Source: Flagellimonas sp. HMM57 | GTDB lineage: Bacteria > Bacteroidota > Bacteroidia > Flavobacteriales > Flavobacteriaceae | Assembly: GCF_021390175.1 (NCBI RefSeq) | Contig: NZ_CP090004.1 | Location: forward strand, 1,240,001 to 1,304,000 | Length of the DNA stretch: 64,000 nt | Direction of reading: 5' to 3' | Shown: in pieces, positions 34,295 to 43,689 of the stretch | Layout of the letters: the number at the start of each line of letters is the position of its first letter | Position numbering within the stretch: position 1 is the stretch's first letter | Made by a program: the position numbers and the translations under genes | Notes under the pieces: generated by a model | Seen by the model: only the letters and a program-made list of their open reading frames with translations | Database searches by the model: none | Told to the model about the DNA's origin: nothing

Positions 34295-36082
34295 TTGCGA
34301 TACGTCCTATTTCTTATAACATACTTCGTGCTATCAACTTCGGCATATACCCAGGAGGACTTCTTGGCCAAACAGTATTTTACCGACGGGGATTATGAGA
34401 AGGCAGTAGTTTTTTATGAAAAATTGGTCGACAAACATCCTCGCCGAACCGACTATGGAGAAGGTCTTGTAGCCTGTTACCAACAATTGGAACGCTATGA
34501 AGATGCAGAGCATTTTTTGTTGAATAAAATTGAAGATTCCAACGCCTTCCCTACGTTCTTTATAGAATTGGGCTATAATTACACGTTACAAGACCAGCCT
34601 GAAAAAGCCACGATCTATTATGAAAATGCCATCAAAAAAATAGATGAAAACCCAAATTTTGGGTATAGTGTTGGGTATCGGTTCCAAAAATATGCGCTCT
34701 TGGACCAAGCCGTAATGGCATACAATCGAGCCATGGAACTTAATCCCGACCTAAACTACGATTATCAATTGGCAAGAATTTATGGGGAGAAGGGCAACAT
34801 TGAACAAATGTACCAAGCGTACTTAAATCTAATATATGAAGGAAGAACCTCTCGCTCCAATGTCCTAAGGAATATTGATGATTTTATTTCGGAAGACCCA
34901 GAGGACACCAATAATGTGCTACTAAGAAAAGTACTGCTCAAGAATGCCCAAAAAAATCCAGATACACTTTGGAACGAATTATTGAGTTGGTTATTTATCC
35001 AACAGAAGCAATATTCCAGTGCCTTGGCACAAGAAAAAGCAATCTATAAACGTACTGGTGAAGGTTCATTGGACAGGTTGGAAAATTTAGGACAGATTGC
35101 TTTAGATGACAAACAACAAGAAATTGCAGCCTCTATTTTTGAATATATTGTCGAAAACAGTAACAGCGGTCAAGTTAGATTAAACGCCCAACTGCACTTG
35201 ATCGATATTGAACTTGGAGGCGAAGGCAAGAAAAAGCTTGAAACTGTAGAAAAGAAATTTCAGGCCTTGATCGAAGAATATGGAATACAAAGCCGCACCT
35301 TACAGTTACAAATAGCCTACGCAAACTTCCTTACTTTCAAAAAGGAAACCCCAGCACCGGCCATAGCGATGCTAAAGGAAAGTTTGGAACTACCTATGGG
35401 AAGAACAGCCGTGGCCTATGTAAAACTGGCATTAGGGGATATTTTAGTGTACGATCAAAAATTCAATCAGGCACTCATCTATTTCACCCAAATCCAAAAA
35501 AGCTTAAAGAACGATGTATTGGGACAGGATGCCCGTTTTAAAGTGGCACAGACCAGTTTCTATAAGGGTGATTTTGATTGGGCATTGACACAGTTAAAAG
35601 TACTTAGGGGCTCCACCTCACAATTGATTGCCAACGATGCCATGCAATTGAGTCTTTTGATATCTGATAATTCTTTGGAAGATTCTACACAAACCGCACT
35701 CAAAAAATACGCTAGGGCAGATCTTTTGGCCTATCAAAACAAAAATAAAGAAGCCATTGAAGCATTGGAAGATATTCTACAAAACCATAAGGGCGAGAAA
35801 ATAGAGGATGAAGCACTATTAAGGCAGGGACAGCTTTTAGAAACCCAAAAATCTTATGAAACAGCCGAATTCAATTATAAAAAGATTGTAGAATTCTATG
35901 CGGATGGCATTTTGGCGGATGATGCACATTTTGCATTGGGAGAACTGTACAGAAATATATTGGACGAGCCCGAGAAAGCAAAAACCCATTACGAAAAGAT
36001 TATTTACAACTACCAGGACAGCTACTATTTTCCCAAGGCGCGAAAAAACTTTAGGAGGCTTAGGGGAGACATCATTAACTGA
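34295..36082 (+). CDS. Periplasmic tetratricopeptide-repeat protein
   Basis: A signal peptide (LRYVLFLITYFVLSTSAYTQ) is followed by TPR helices over nearly the whole 595 residues: 'DYEKAVVFYEKLVDKHPRR', 'EKATIYYENAIKKIDENPN', 'AVMAYNRAMELNPDLNYDY', 'FNQALIYFTQIQKSL', 'SYETAEFNYKKIVEFY', 'PEKAKTHYEKIIYNYQDS'. TPR arrays of this kind scaffold complexes in the periplasm. The start appears to be TTG at 34295, as no ATG lies before the signal peptide. A TAtaTTTG -7-like box lies at 34272-34279. The gene has a fixed position between serS and the DUF4286 gene in flavobacteria, so it is probably core, but its function is unproven. Confidence 0.85.
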   Translation: MRYVLFLITYFVLSTSAYTQEDFLAKQYFTDGDYEKAVVFYEKLVDKHPRRTDYGEGLVACYQQLERYEDAEHFLLNKIEDSNAFPTFFIELGYNYTLQDQPEKATIYYENAIKKIDENPNFGYSVGYRFQKYALLDQAVMAYNRAMELNPDLNYDYQLARIYGEKGNIEQMYQAYLNLIYEGRTSRSNVLRNIDDFISEDPEDTNNVLLRKVLLKNAQKNPDTLWNELLSWLFIQQKQYSSALAQEKAIYKRTGEGSLDRLENLGQIALDDKQQEIAASIFEYIVENSNSGQVRLNAQLHLIDIELGGEGKKKLETVEKKFQALIEEYGIQSRTLQLQIAYANFLTFKKETPAPAIAMLKESLELPMGRTAVAYVKLALGDILVYDQKFNQALIYFTQIQKSLKNDVLGQDARFKVAQTSFYKGDFDWALTQLKVLRGSTSQLIANDAMQLSLLISDNSLEDSTQTALKKYARADLLAYQNKNKEAIEALEDILQNHKGEKIEDEALLRQGQLLETQKSYETAEFNYKKIVEFYADGILADDAHFALGELYRNILDEPEKAKTHYEKIIYNYQDSYYFPKARKNFRRLRGDIIN

Positions 36083-36115
36083 TTCTTGTTTACTTTTGCC
36101 AATCAAGACAAGCTG

Positions 36116-36433
36116 ATGCTCATATATAATGTTACCATAAATATAGATGAAAGTGTTCATGACCAATGGTTGCTATGGATGCAGGAAACACATATTCCCG
36201 ACATGTTGGCTACGGGAAAATTCTCCCATGCCAAAATGACCAAGGTCTTGGTCGAGGAAGAAACGGGCGGAGTCACTTATTCTATCCAATATACCACAAA
36301 GGATAGAATTACTTTAGAAGCCTATTACAAGGAAGATGCTGAACGATTACGGGCAGATGCACAAAAATATTTCCCAAATAAATTTGTTGCCTTTAGAACG
36401 GAATTGGAAGTAATAAGCCAACAAATCCCTTGA
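36116..36433 (+). CDS. DUF4286 family protein
   Basis: 105 residues from the ATG at 36116 ('MLIYNVTINIDESVHDQWLLW'). It has a ferredoxin-like alpha/beta pattern with the family's 'W..WM...HIPDMLATGKF' and 'YTTKDRITLEAYYKEDAERL'. The dimeric alpha-beta barrel fold predicted for this group has no settled function. It lies between the TPR gene and rsmA, as in related genomes. Confidence 0.85.
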   Translation: MLIYNVTINIDESVHDQWLLWMQETHIPDMLATGKFSHAKMTKVLVEEETGGVTYSIQYTTKDRITLEAYYKEDAERLRADAQKYFPNKFVAFRTELEVISQQIP

Positions 36434-36528
36434 TTTTTTAAGTTTTCTTTTCTGGCTGCCCTATGGTTTTCATCGATATAGAGCAGTGGAATTAGAATTT
36501 CGACAGCAAAAGCATATATCGAATTTTC

Positions 36529-37425
36529 ATGCTACCTTGCAAAAAAACAGCTGTGTCCAAAAAGAATAAGAAAAAGTTCGGCAATGGCAGACCCAAAAAA
36601 GCCAGGAACGGGCACAAAGAAGGTGAAGTAAAAGCAAAAAAGCACTTAGGCCAACACTTTCTTAAAGATGAAAATATTGCCAAACAAATTGCCGATACCC
36701 TATCGCTCAATGGCTACACCAATGTTTTGGAAATCGGCCCGGGCATGGGCGTACTTACCAAGTATCTGTTATTAAAAGATTTGGATTTGGTCGCCATGGA
36801 CCTAGATGAAGAATCCGTAGTATATCTCAATCACAGTTTTAGATTGGAGCATCCAAAAGTATTTGAGAAAAATGATCGGCTGAACATTATCGAGGCAGAC
36901 TTTCTAAAATTCGATTTAAAACAACTGTACGGAAATGAACAGTTCGCCATAACTGGAAACTTTCCCTATAATATCTCTAGTCAAATCGTCTTCAAAATGT
37001 TGGAGATGCGGCAGCAAATTCCTGAATTCTCGGGAATGTTTCAAAAAGAAGTAGCGCAACGCATCTGTGAAAAACCGGGCAGTAAAACCTACGGCATCTT
37101 ATCTGTGCTCGTACAAGCTTTTTATAAAGCCGAGTATTTATTCACGGTACATCCACAGGTATTTGACCCTCCTCCAAAAGTACAATCAGGTGTTTTGCGA
37201 TTGACCCGAAGAGCTTCTATAAAACTAGATTGTGATGAGCACCTATTTTTTAAGGTCGTAAAACTGGCATTCAACCAACGAAGAAAGACCATTCGTAACA
37301 GTCTTAAAACCTTCAACCTATCCGATAATCTAAAAGAAGATACTATATTTGACCAACGCCCGGAACAGCTAAGTGTAGCAGATTTTATAACGTTAACACA
37401 GAAGATAGCAAATGACTCCGTTTAA
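36529..37425 (+). CDS. rsmA: 16S rRNA (adenine-N6,N6)-dimethyltransferase
   Basis: Dimethylates two adenines in helix 45 of 16S rRNA, a late 30S assembly step. '[20 protein letters not shown]' (about residue 37) and '[17 protein letters not shown]' (SAM-binding motif I, about 65) are followed by '[18 protein letters not shown]', the NxxY catalytic motif IV, and the C-terminal helical domain. The first 34 residues form a Lys/Arg-rich tail ([16 protein letters not shown]), longer than usual; no later ATG exists before the conserved core, so the start at 36529 stands. It overlaps mgtE by 14 bases. Confidence 0.96.
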   Translation: MLPCKKTAVSKKNKKKFGNGRPKKARNGHKEGEVKAKKHLGQHFLKDENIAKQIADTLSLNGYTNVLEIGPGMGVLTKYLLLKDLDLVAMDLDEESVVYLNHSFRLEHPKVFEKNDRLNIIEADFLKFDLKQLYGNEQFAITGNFPYNISSQIVFKMLEMRQQIPEFSGMFQKEVAQRICEKPGSKTYGILSVLVQAFYKAEYLFTVHPQVFDPPPKVQSGVLRLTRRASIKLDCDEHLFFKVVKLAFNQRRKTIRNSLKTFNLSDNLKEDTIFDQRPEQLSVADFITLTQKIANDSV

Positions 37426-38764
37426 ACTCACAGACGAGCTTATAGCTGATATTCAATTAATGATATCAGAAAAAAGGAATACCGATCTTCAGTTGATGAT
37501 GGGCGAGTTCCACTATGCGGATATCGCAGAAATTGCAGAAGAGCTTACGGTAGAGGAAGCTACCTATCTTATTAAACTTTTGGATAGTGAAAAAACCTCG
37601 GACATTCTTGCTGAAATGGATGAGGATATCCGAGAGTCTGTGCTGAACAATCTTTCGGTAAAAGAGATTGCCGGTGAGCTTGAAGAATTGGATACGGATG
37701 ATGCTGCCGATATTGTTGGTGAACTTCCAAAAGAAATTGTTCAGGAGGTCATATCCGAAATTGAGGATAGGGAGCATGCCAAAGACATCGTTGACCTTTT
37801 ACGCTATGATGAGGACTCAGCGGGTGGACTTATGGCAAAAGAATTGGTAAAAGTCAATGAAAATTGGAACGTGCTCACCTGTGTAAAGGAAATGAGGGCA
37901 CAAGCAGAAAATGTAACCCGTGTACATTCTATCTATGTGGTCGATGACGAAGAAAAACTCAAAGGCCGACTTTCATTAAAAGATTTGCTCACGACTTCGA
38001 CAAAGACACATATTAAAGACATTTATATTCCAAAGGTAGATTCTGTAGGCGTTAATGAAAAATCTGAAGAGGTTGCCAAAATAATGTCCAAATACGATTT
38101 GGAAGCCATTCCCGTTGTAGACGAGATTGGTCGCCTTGTGGGTCGTATTACCATCGATGATATTGTGGATGTTATTCGGGAAGAGGCCGATAAAGATTAT
38201 CAAATGGCCGCAGGTATCTCACAAGATGTAGAAGCGGATGACAGTATTTGGGAACTGACACGTGCACGCCTGCCCTGGTTGATTTTAGGGCTTTTCGGTG
38301 GAGCGGCGGCAGCCTACATCATGGGGGGATTTGAAGAAATGTTCAGTAAATACACCGTTCTGTTTTTATTTACACCATTGATTGCCGCTATGGCAGGAAA
38401 TGTAGGGGTGCAATCCAGTGCCATCATTGTCCAAGGTTTGGCAAATGACGACTTAAAGGGAAGCATAAGCAATAGATTGGTAAAGGAAATCGTATTGGCG
38501 CTTTTAAATGGAGTCATATTGGCGATAATCCTATTGATTTTTACCTGGGGATGGAAAGGCAATTTTATGACCGCACTTGCCATTTCCATTTCATTGATTG
38601 CCGTAATTGTTGTAGCTGGATTTGTAGGCACGTTCACTCCGCTATTTCTACACAAACGCGGTGTTGACCCAGCAATAGCTACAGGCCCTTTTATAACGAC
38701 CAGTAACGATATTTTTGGAATCCTAATCTATTTTTTGATTGCCAAAATGATTTTAGGTATTTAA
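37412..38764 (+). CDS. mgtE: Magnesium transporter MgtE
   Basis: A Mg2+ channel with cytoplasmic gating domains. The MgtE N domain (about residues 20-130, superhelical, with repeated '[19 protein letters not shown]', '[17 protein letters not shown]') and two CBS domains (about 135-255, '[20 protein letters not shown]', '[20 protein letters not shown]') precede a five-helix SLC41 pore domain (about 285-450, '[19 protein letters not shown]', '[20 protein letters not shown]'). The conserved acidic Mg-sensing residues and the pore sequence NxGxQ are present. Full length. Confidence 0.96.
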   Translation: MTPFKLTDELIADIQLMISEKRNTDLQLMMGEFHYADIAEIAEELTVEEATYLIKLLDSEKTSDILAEMDEDIRESVLNNLSVKEIAGELEELDTDDAADIVGELPKEIVQEVISEIEDREHAKDIVDLLRYDEDSAGGLMAKELVKVNENWNVLTCVKEMRAQAENVTRVHSIYVVDDEEKLKGRLSLKDLLTTSTKTHIKDIYIPKVDSVGVNEKSEEVAKIMSKYDLEAIPVVDEIGRLVGRITIDDIVDVIREEADKDYQMAAGISQDVEADDSIWELTRARLPWLILGLFGGAAAAYIMGGFEEMFSKYTVLFLFTPLIAAMAGNVGVQSSAIIVQGLANDDLKGSISNRLVKEIVLALLNGVILAIILLIFTWGWKGNFMTALAISISLIAVIVVAGFVGTFTPLFLHKRGVDPAIATGPFITTSNDIFGILIYFLIAKMILGI

Positions 38765-38776
38765 ATTTTTCCACCT

Positions 38777-39142
38777 ATGAAACCTATCAATCTTAAGCAA
38801 AAACACGCTCAATTTACGAAGCAATGGCACCCACATCAAATTGCTATTGTCGATGATATGCAAGTTATCCTAGCAAAAATAAAAGGAGAGTTTGTATGGC
38901 ATTCGCACGAAAATGAAGATGAACTTTTTCAAGTATTGAAAGGTACTTTGTACATGAAGTTTCGTGATAGAACCGAAGTCGTAAAAGAAGGGGAAATTAT
39001 TGTAGTCCCCAAAGGTGTGGAGCATTGCCCCTCAACAAAAGATGGGGAAGAGGTGCATCTATTACTTTTCGAAAAACAAAATACGGCCCATACCGGTGCG
39101 GTACAACATGAAATGACCCAAACCGAATATCCCAAAATTTAG
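38777..39142 (+). CDS. Cupin-domain protein
   Basis: 121 residues, a single cupin barrel. Motif 1 is 'WHSHENEDELFQVLKGTLYM' with the metal-binding His-His-Glu, and motif 2 is 'IVVPKGVEHCPSTKDGEEVHLLLF' with the fourth His. Small stand-alone cupins of this type bind a divalent metal, and their substrates vary; no substrate can be inferred. It is 12 bases after mgtE and 20 before a dehydrogenase gene on the same strand. Confidence 0.85.
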   Translation: MKPINLKQKHAQFTKQWHPHQIAIVDDMQVILAKIKGEFVWHSHENEDELFQVLKGTLYMKFRDRTEVVKEGEIIVVPKGVEHCPSTKDGEEVHLLLFEKQNTAHTGAVQHEMTQTEYPKI

Positions 39143-39162
39143 GGAATTGCATATATTAGTCT

Positions 39163-40095
39163 ATGAAAATCCTCCACCTAGATACCAACCACCCATTACT
39201 TATTGAACAATTTACAGCACTTGGCTTTGAAAACGATGAAGATTATAAGTCGTCCAAAGAGCAAATAGAGAAGAAAATCCATTTGTATGACGGAATCGTT
39301 ATCAGAAGCAGGTTTACCATTGACCAACAGTTTCTAGACAAAGCAACAAACCTAAAGTTTATAGGGCGTGTTGGAGCAGGCTTGGAAAATATAGATACCC
39401 GATATGCCAAACAACAAGATATATTCTTGGCTTCGGCCCCTGAGGGAAATCGTAATGCCGTTGGCGAACACACCTTGGGCTTACTGTTATCCTTATTGAA
39501 CAAAATACCCAAGGCCAATAAAGAGGTGAAAAAAGGAAAGTGGGACCGAGAAGGGAATCGCGGTACCGAGTTGGATGGTAAAACAGTTGGTATTATTGGT
39601 TATGGGAACATGGGCAAAGCTTTTGCCAAAAAGCTTCAGGGCTTTGACGTGGAAATCATATGTTTTGATATTATTGGCGGTGTCGGCGATGAAAATGCAA
39701 GACAGGTAGGCATTATGGAGCTTCAACAAAAATCCGATATCATAAGCCTACATGTACCAGAAACAGAACATAGCACTGGCATGGTCAATTCAGAATTTAT
39801 AACGGCATTTCATAAACCGTTTTGGTTATTGAATACCGCAAGGGGCAAATGTGTCATCACCAAAGATTTGGTCGATGGATTAAAGTCAGGGAAAATTCTG
39901 GGTGCGGGACTGGATGTACTGGAATACGAGAAAAAATCATTCGAAAACATGTTCGTCCAAAAACCAAAGGCCTTCAAATACTTGCGGAAGGCCAAAAATG
40001 TAGTATTGACTCCCCACGTAGCCGGCTGGACTACACAGAGCAAGGAAAAATTGGCACAAACCATCGTGGACAAAATCCAAGCTAGATTTTGCTAA
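39163..40095 (+). CDS. D-isomer 2-hydroxyacid dehydrogenase (phosphoglycerate dehydrogenase-like)
   Basis: 310 residues with the standard two-domain fold. Substrate side: 'IVIRSRFTIDQQFLDKATNLKFIGRVGAGLENIDTRY'. NAD side: 'LDGKTVGIIGYGNMGKAFAKKL' (GxGxxG, about residue 147). Catalytic Arg is in 'LLNTARGKCV', the acid in 'GAGLDVLEYEKKSF' and His in 'VVLTPHVAGWTTQSKEK'. It lacks an ACT domain, so it is the short form. A role in serine synthesis or in a related hydroxyacid step is likely, but the substrate is not proven by sequence. Confidence 0.9.
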   Translation: MKILHLDTNHPLLIEQFTALGFENDEDYKSSKEQIEKKIHLYDGIVIRSRFTIDQQFLDKATNLKFIGRVGAGLENIDTRYAKQQDIFLASAPEGNRNAVGEHTLGLLLSLLNKIPKANKEVKKGKWDREGNRGTELDGKTVGIIGYGNMGKAFAKKLQGFDVEIICFDIIGGVGDENARQVGIMELQQKSDIISLHVPETEHSTGMVNSEFITAFHKPFWLLNTARGKCVITKDLVDGLKSGKILGAGLDVLEYEKKSFENMFVQKPKAFKYLRKAKNVVLTPHVAGWTTQSKEKLAQTIVDKIQARFC

Positions 40096-40104
40096 ATTTA
40101 GCGG

Positions 40105-40521
40105 GTGAAAAAGACCGTATTTGTTTTTTCTGCCCTTATTGTTTCCTTGCTTATCCTGTTTCAATTAAGTAAGTATGCTTACGTTTCCAGTGACATTTCC
40201 GTTGAAATTGTTATTTCCGTTATAGCTATTGTCTTCTTTATCATCGGTCTTTATACCAAAAAGAAATCATCAGAAAACCAAAAATACTCTTCCGTTGCAA
40301 TAAATCATGAAAAGGTCGAGCAGCTTGGCATTAGCAAACGGGAATATGAAGTATTGGTCCAAATTTCCAAAGGATTATCCAACAAAGAAATAGCAGATGC
40401 GCTTTTTGTCTCGGAAAGCACCATTAAAACACATGTTTCCAATTTATTGCTAAAATTGGATGCCAAACGTCGAACACAGGCAATTCAGAAGGCGAAAGAC
40501 TTACAAATTTTGGCCATCTAA
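40105..40521 (+). CDS. Membrane-anchored LuxR-type HTH regulator
   Basis: 138 residues from GTG 40105. Two N-terminal transmembrane helices ('VFVFSALIVSLLILFQL', 'IEIVISVIAIVFFIIGLY') are followed by a GerE/LuxR HTH ('LGISKREYEVLVQISKGLSNKEIADALFVSESTIKTHVSNLLLKLDAKRRTQAIQKAKDL', here split over residues 75-132). It has no receiver or kinase. Such membrane-tethered LuxR proteins in flavobacteria are usually followed by a DUF4199 gene, as here, suggesting they work together. Confidence 0.85.
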   Translation: MKKTVFVFSALIVSLLILFQLSKYAYVSSDISVEIVISVIAIVFFIIGLYTKKKSSENQKYSSVAINHEKVEQLGISKREYEVLVQISKGLSNKEIADALFVSESTIKTHVSNLLLKLDAKRRTQAIQKAKDLQILAI

Positions 40522-40621
40522 TTTAGTTTCAAACCAAAGTACTATTGTTTTGGTACTTTAGTATGAGTGTTTCTTTCTATCATCCATCTACCTTTATACC
40601 AACCAGTTAAAACGTGTAAAC

Positions 40622-41128
40622 ATGAAAAAAACAGTATTTAAGTTTGGAATGTACGGGGCAGTTGCTATTTCCGCCCTCTTTTTGACAAGTTGGCTCGCCT
40701 TAAGCGATTTATCATTCTCCACACAAGAGGTATTGGGCTATATCTCTATTATTCTCTCGTTGTGTTTTGTCTATTTTGGCATCAAAAGTTATAGGGACAC
40801 AGAAAATAATGGAAAAATTAGTTTTAAGAAAGCACTGATTATTGGAGTACTCATAAGTCTTATTGTGTCTATAATCTTTGGAATTCTCGATGTGTTTTAC
40901 ATTAAAGTGATCAACCCCGATTTCACAGCCGAGTATTATGAAAGCTCCATTGAAACTATGAAAGCTTCCCTTCCTAAAATGGAGTTTGAAGCAAAATTGG
41001 CTGAAATGGAGTCTCAGAAAGCATTGTTTGCGAATCCACTTTTCTCTTTTGCAATAATGGCCACGACCGTTTTTGTCATTGGATTTATAATTTCCTTAAT
41101 TTCAGCATTGATACTTCAACGTAAATAA
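40622..41128 (+). CDS. DUF4199 membrane protein
   Basis: 168 residues with four hydrophobic helices ('FGMYGAVAISALFLTSWLAL', 'EVLGYISIILSLCFVYFGI', 'ALIIGVLISLIVSIIFGILDVFYI', 'FAIMATTVFVIGFIISLISALIL'). The central loop between the second and third pairs is amphipathic (EYYESSIETMKASLPKMEFEAKLAEME). This matches the DUF4199 layout, of unknown function and typically beside a LuxR-type gene. It lies 100 bases downstream of one here. Confidence 0.82.
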   Translation: MKKTVFKFGMYGAVAISALFLTSWLALSDLSFSTQEVLGYISIILSLCFVYFGIKSYRDTENNGKISFKKALIIGVLISLIVSIIFGILDVFYIKVINPDFTAEYYESSIETMKASLPKMEFEAKLAEMESQKALFANPLFSFAIMATTVFVIGFIISLISALILQRK

Positions 41129-41135
41129 CACTAGT

Positions 41136-41591
41136 ATGACCATTGATGCTAAAACGCCCGATGAATATGTAAACAAGGTCCAAGAAGAACGTAGAGAAGC
41201 ATTTTCAAGGCTAAGGGATACAATAAGAAAAAATCTTCCATTGGGATTTGAGGAGTGCATCAATTATAAAATGATCGGATATGTAGTGCCCCACTCCATA
41301 TATTCAAAAGGGTATCACTGTGACCCTAAGTTACCTTTGCCATTTATCAATATAGCTTCACAAAAAAACTATGTGGCTTTGTATCATTCCGGAGTTTATG
41401 CCGATAAAGAATTGTCAGAATGGTTTGTTAAAGAGTACGGCAAGGTGTTGAAAACGAAATTGGACATGGGCAAAAGCTGTATTCGATTTAAAAAAATGGA
41501 AAGCATTCCTTTTGAGCTCATTGCCAAACTATGTCAAAAAATGACCGTAAAAGATTGGATATCGCTATATGAGAAAAATATAAAACGCTAA
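41136..41591 (+). CDS. DUF1801 (YdhG-like) family protein
   Basis: 151 residues beginning 'MTIDAKTPDEYVNKVQEERREAFSRLRDTI', with 'EECINYKMIGYVVPHSIYSKGYHCDP' and 'FINIASQKNYVALYHSGVYA', and ending 'SCIRFKKMESIPFELIAKLCQKM'. This fits the DUF1801 fold, small cytoplasmic proteins of unproven function sometimes called iron-chaperone-like. It starts 7 bases after the DUF4199 stop and is probably co-transcribed. Confidence 0.85.
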   Translation: MTIDAKTPDEYVNKVQEERREAFSRLRDTIRKNLPLGFEECINYKMIGYVVPHSIYSKGYHCDPKLPLPFINIASQKNYVALYHSGVYADKELSEWFVKEYGKVLKTKLDMGKSCIRFKKMESIPFELIAKLCQKMTVKDWISLYEKNIKR

Positions 41592-41834
41592 ATGCGTATT
41601 ACCTAGTCCATTTTTCAATCAGGTGCAATACAATTTATTAAGAACTTTAGAGTTTAAGACGTAGTGGAATTAGTAAAGCATTAAAACAGGTAGGTGCAAT
41701 CACTGTAAACTTGGTTGTATCTTAGCCCAAAAAATAGCAAAACTTGACTTTGGGAGTATGTTGATAAAGCTTTTCTGTAGCTAATAAATATTCCTTAATT
41801 TTAACCATGTTCAACCAACAAATTTAAAATTACA

Positions 41835-42251
41835 ATGTCCGAAGAAAACAAAGACACCAATGAAACCGAAGGAGGTTTTGAAAAAACTAAAGAAGAAGCC
41901 AAAGAAGCGGCAAAAGATTTTGAAAAGGATGTAAAAGATACTTTTGATCCAGCTAATCCAGAAAGTGGTAAAACAGTGGCATTAATTGCACACTTAACCT
42001 TTATCGGTTGGATTATTGCTATTATTATGAACAATAACAATAAAACTGAGATAGGTTCTTTTTATGTAAGACAAGTACTTGGAATTTTTCTAGTGGGACT
42101 TGTACTAGGTATAATACCGATTGTAAATCTAATTGGATGGATTTTCCCTTTTGTATTGTGGATTATGAGCCTAATTGGTGCCATAAACGGAAACCAAAAA
42201 CCTGTGTTCCTTGTAGGGGAGCATTTCCAAAAATGGTTTAAAGGATTATAA
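41835..42251 (+). CDS. DUF4870-like small membrane protein
   Basis: 138 residues: an N-terminal acidic/lysine-rich helix of about 45 residues (EEAKEAAKDFEKDVKDTFD), then membrane helices ('ALIAHLTFIGWIIAIIM', 'FYVRQVLGIFLVGLVLGIIPIV', 'IFPFVLWIMSLIGAI') and a short tail 'VGEHFQKWFKGL'. This pattern occurs in DUF4870/Tic20-like import-component proteins, whose job in bacteria is unknown. It stands alone after about 240 non-coding bases and ends with a strong terminator. Confidence 0.75.
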   Translation: MSEENKDTNETEGGFEKTKEEAKEAAKDFEKDVKDTFDPANPESGKTVALIAHLTFIGWIIAIIMNNNNKTEIGSFYVRQVLGIFLVGLVLGIIPIVNLIGWIFPFVLWIMSLIGAINGNQKPVFLVGEHFQKWFKGL

Positions 42252-42253
42252 TA

Positions 42254-42286
42254 AAAAAAGCCAGAGAATTATCTTCTGGCTTTTTT
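42254..42286 (+). terminator. Strong intrinsic terminator
   Basis: aaaaaagccaga (42254-42265) and tctggctttttt (42275-42286) form a perfect 12-bp stem with a 9-nt loop and a T-run, three bases after the DUF4870-like gene. The flanking A-run makes it work on both strands. Confidence 0.9.
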
Positions 42287-42305
42287 ATTTACTATTATTA
42301 TCGTA

Positions 42306-42317
42306 ATATTGCAATAT
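42306..42317. promoter_or_regulatory. Probable ArsR operator
   Basis: atattgcaatat is a perfect 12-bp palindrome in the AT-rich promoter region 52 bases upstream of the arsR ATG. Position and shape suit ArsR-type autoregulation. It is an inference until tested. Confidence 0.55.
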
Positions 42318-42368
42318 ATTTATATAACTCAAAATATATTATACTAGTTGGGAGCCTCCAAAACACAT

Positions 42369-42671
42369 ATGTTTTCGTTAACTCAAAACGAGCTGGCACA
42401 AGCAGCCAAAATCTTGGCCCATCCAGCACGCATAGCCATTTTGGAATACATAAGCAGACAGGAAAATTGCATCTGCAATGATTTGGTCGATGTTATTGGA
42501 CTCGCTCAGCCAACCATATCACAGCATTTGAACGAAATAAAAAAGATTGGGCTTCTTAAAGGTACTTTTGAAGGCAAAAATCTTTGTTATTGCATCAATG
42601 AGAAACGATGGGAAGAATTACAACATTCCTTTCATACATTTTTTACCAATATTAACTATAACTGTTGTTAA
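42369..42671 (+). CDS. arsR: ArsR-family metalloregulatory repressor
   Basis: 100 residues from the ATG at 42369. A winged helix of the ArsR/SmtB type: 'LAQAAKILAHPARIAILEYI' then 'ENCICNDLVDVIGLAQPTISQHLNEIKKIGLL'. The Cys-x-Cys in ENCICNDL corresponds to the arsenite-binding ELCVCDL motif of ArsR, and a C-terminal CC may add ligands. It should bind the palindrome upstream and release it on As(III) or a similar ligand. It begins a four-gene operon with DUF6428, GNAT and arsC. Confidence 0.88.
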   Translation: MFSLTQNELAQAAKILAHPARIAILEYISRQENCICNDLVDVIGLAQPTISQHLNEIKKIGLLKGTFEGKNLCYCINEKRWEELQHSFHTFFTNINYNCC

Positions 42672-42673
42672 TT

Positions 42674-43171
42674 ATGAACACTGCTGATTTTTTATCGTTA
42701 TTAAAACAACACCAAGACAAGAGCTTACTTTTTGAATATACCAAGGGTAAATTTGTGGGTGCAAACTACCATATCACGGAAATAAAAAATATCGTGATAG
42801 ACGCTGTAGATTGTGGTGCTGGAACAGACTATTGGAAAGAAACCATTGTACAACTTTGGGAAAGCCCCCAGGAAAAAGAGAAAAAAGAATTTATGTCAGC
42901 TTACAAAGCTTTGGGCATTCTCAATAAGGTAGATCGAATAAAACCTATGGTGAGGGATGCGGAAATCAAGTTTGAATATAGCAACGAAGCTTTTCACACA
43001 GCACAACTTTTTGTTGACGATTATAGCATGGACAAGAATTCATTGGTTTTAAAACTATCTGTCCAAAAAACCGATTGCAAGGCAAAAGAAACCTGTGGAA
43101 TAGTCGAGACGGAAACAGAAATCATACCATCATCAAAAAACAGCTGCGCTCCGGGAAGCGGTTGCTGTTAA
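42674..43171 (+). CDS. DUF6428 family protein in the arsenic operon
   Basis: 165 residues from the ATG at 42674, two bases after the arsR stop. The core ('FLSLLKQHQDKSLLFEYTKGKFVGANYHITEIKNI') matches DUF6428, a small family commonly found beside ArsR and arsenate reductase genes in Bacteroidota. The tail is rich in Cys ('KTDCKAKETCGIVET', 'NSCAPGSGCC'), six Cys in about 45 residues, suggesting thiol binding of As(III) or another soft metal. The function is unproven; context and Cys content are the only clues. Confidence 0.8.
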   Translation: MNTADFLSLLKQHQDKSLLFEYTKGKFVGANYHITEIKNIVIDAVDCGAGTDYWKETIVQLWESPQEKEKKEFMSAYKALGILNKVDRIKPMVRDAEIKFEYSNEAFHTAQLFVDDYSMDKNSLVLKLSVQKTDCKAKETCGIVETETEIIPSSKNSCAPGSGCC

Positions 43172-43180
43172 CTTTTTACC

Positions 43181-43672
43181 ATGCATGTTCGTGAAATGAA
43201 AAGATCCGATTGGGAAGAAGTAGCCCAAATATATGCACAAGGAATTGCTACGGGCTTCGCAACTTTTGAGCAAAAAGTTCCGGACTACCCCGTTTGGGAT
43301 AGCGCACATACAGCTAAATGTCGATTGGTAGCAGTCAAAGAAAATACCATTTTGGGATGGGCAGCACTATCACAGGTATCCCATAGGTATGTTTATAGAG
43401 GTATAGGCGAGGTCAGTGTTTATATCGATTTGGAAAACCAAGGAAAGGGCATTGGCAAACAACTGATGCATCAATTGATCGATAAAAGTGAGAAAGAAGG
43501 GTTTTGGACGCTGCAATCCAGTATTTTTCCTGAAAATGAATCAAGCATAGCACTCCATAAAAAAGTTGGTTTTCGATATATCGGCAAGCGTGAGCGCGTA
43601 GGTAAAATAAATAATAATTGGAAAGACAATTTGTTGTTCGAAAGACGAAGTAAAATTATCGGAATACAGTAA
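43181..43672 (+). CDS. GNAT acetyltransferase, phosphinothricin/arsinothricin type
   Basis: 163 residues. 'MHVREMKRSDWEEVAQIYAQGIATGFATFE' and 'IGEVSVYIDLENQGKGIGKQLMHQLIDKSE' (acetyl-CoA motif QGKGIG), followed by 'LQSSIFPENESSIALHKKVGF', match the phosphinothricin N-acetyltransferase (bar/pat) group. Members placed in ars operons (ArsN) acetylate the arsenic antibiotic arsinothricin or methylated arsenicals. The ars context here favours that, but the assignment is inference. Confidence 0.75.
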   Translation: MHVREMKRSDWEEVAQIYAQGIATGFATFEQKVPDYPVWDSAHTAKCRLVAVKENTILGWAALSQVSHRYVYRGIGEVSVYIDLENQGKGIGKQLMHQLIDKSEKEGFWTLQSSIFPENESSIALHKKVGFRYIGKRERVGKINNNWKDNLLFERRSKIIGIQ

Positions 43673-43689
43673 TCATCAAATCAAAAAAA

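Noticed and set aside
39822..40085. Overlapping plus- and minus-strand ORFs inside the dehydrogenase gene
   Set aside because: The dehydrogenase has complete motifs in its own frame; the others are shadows.
42499..42520. Sequence gactcgctcagcc in arsR as another family A palindrome
   Set aside because: It lacks complementary arms and encodes the normal ArsR recognition segment IGLAQPTIS.
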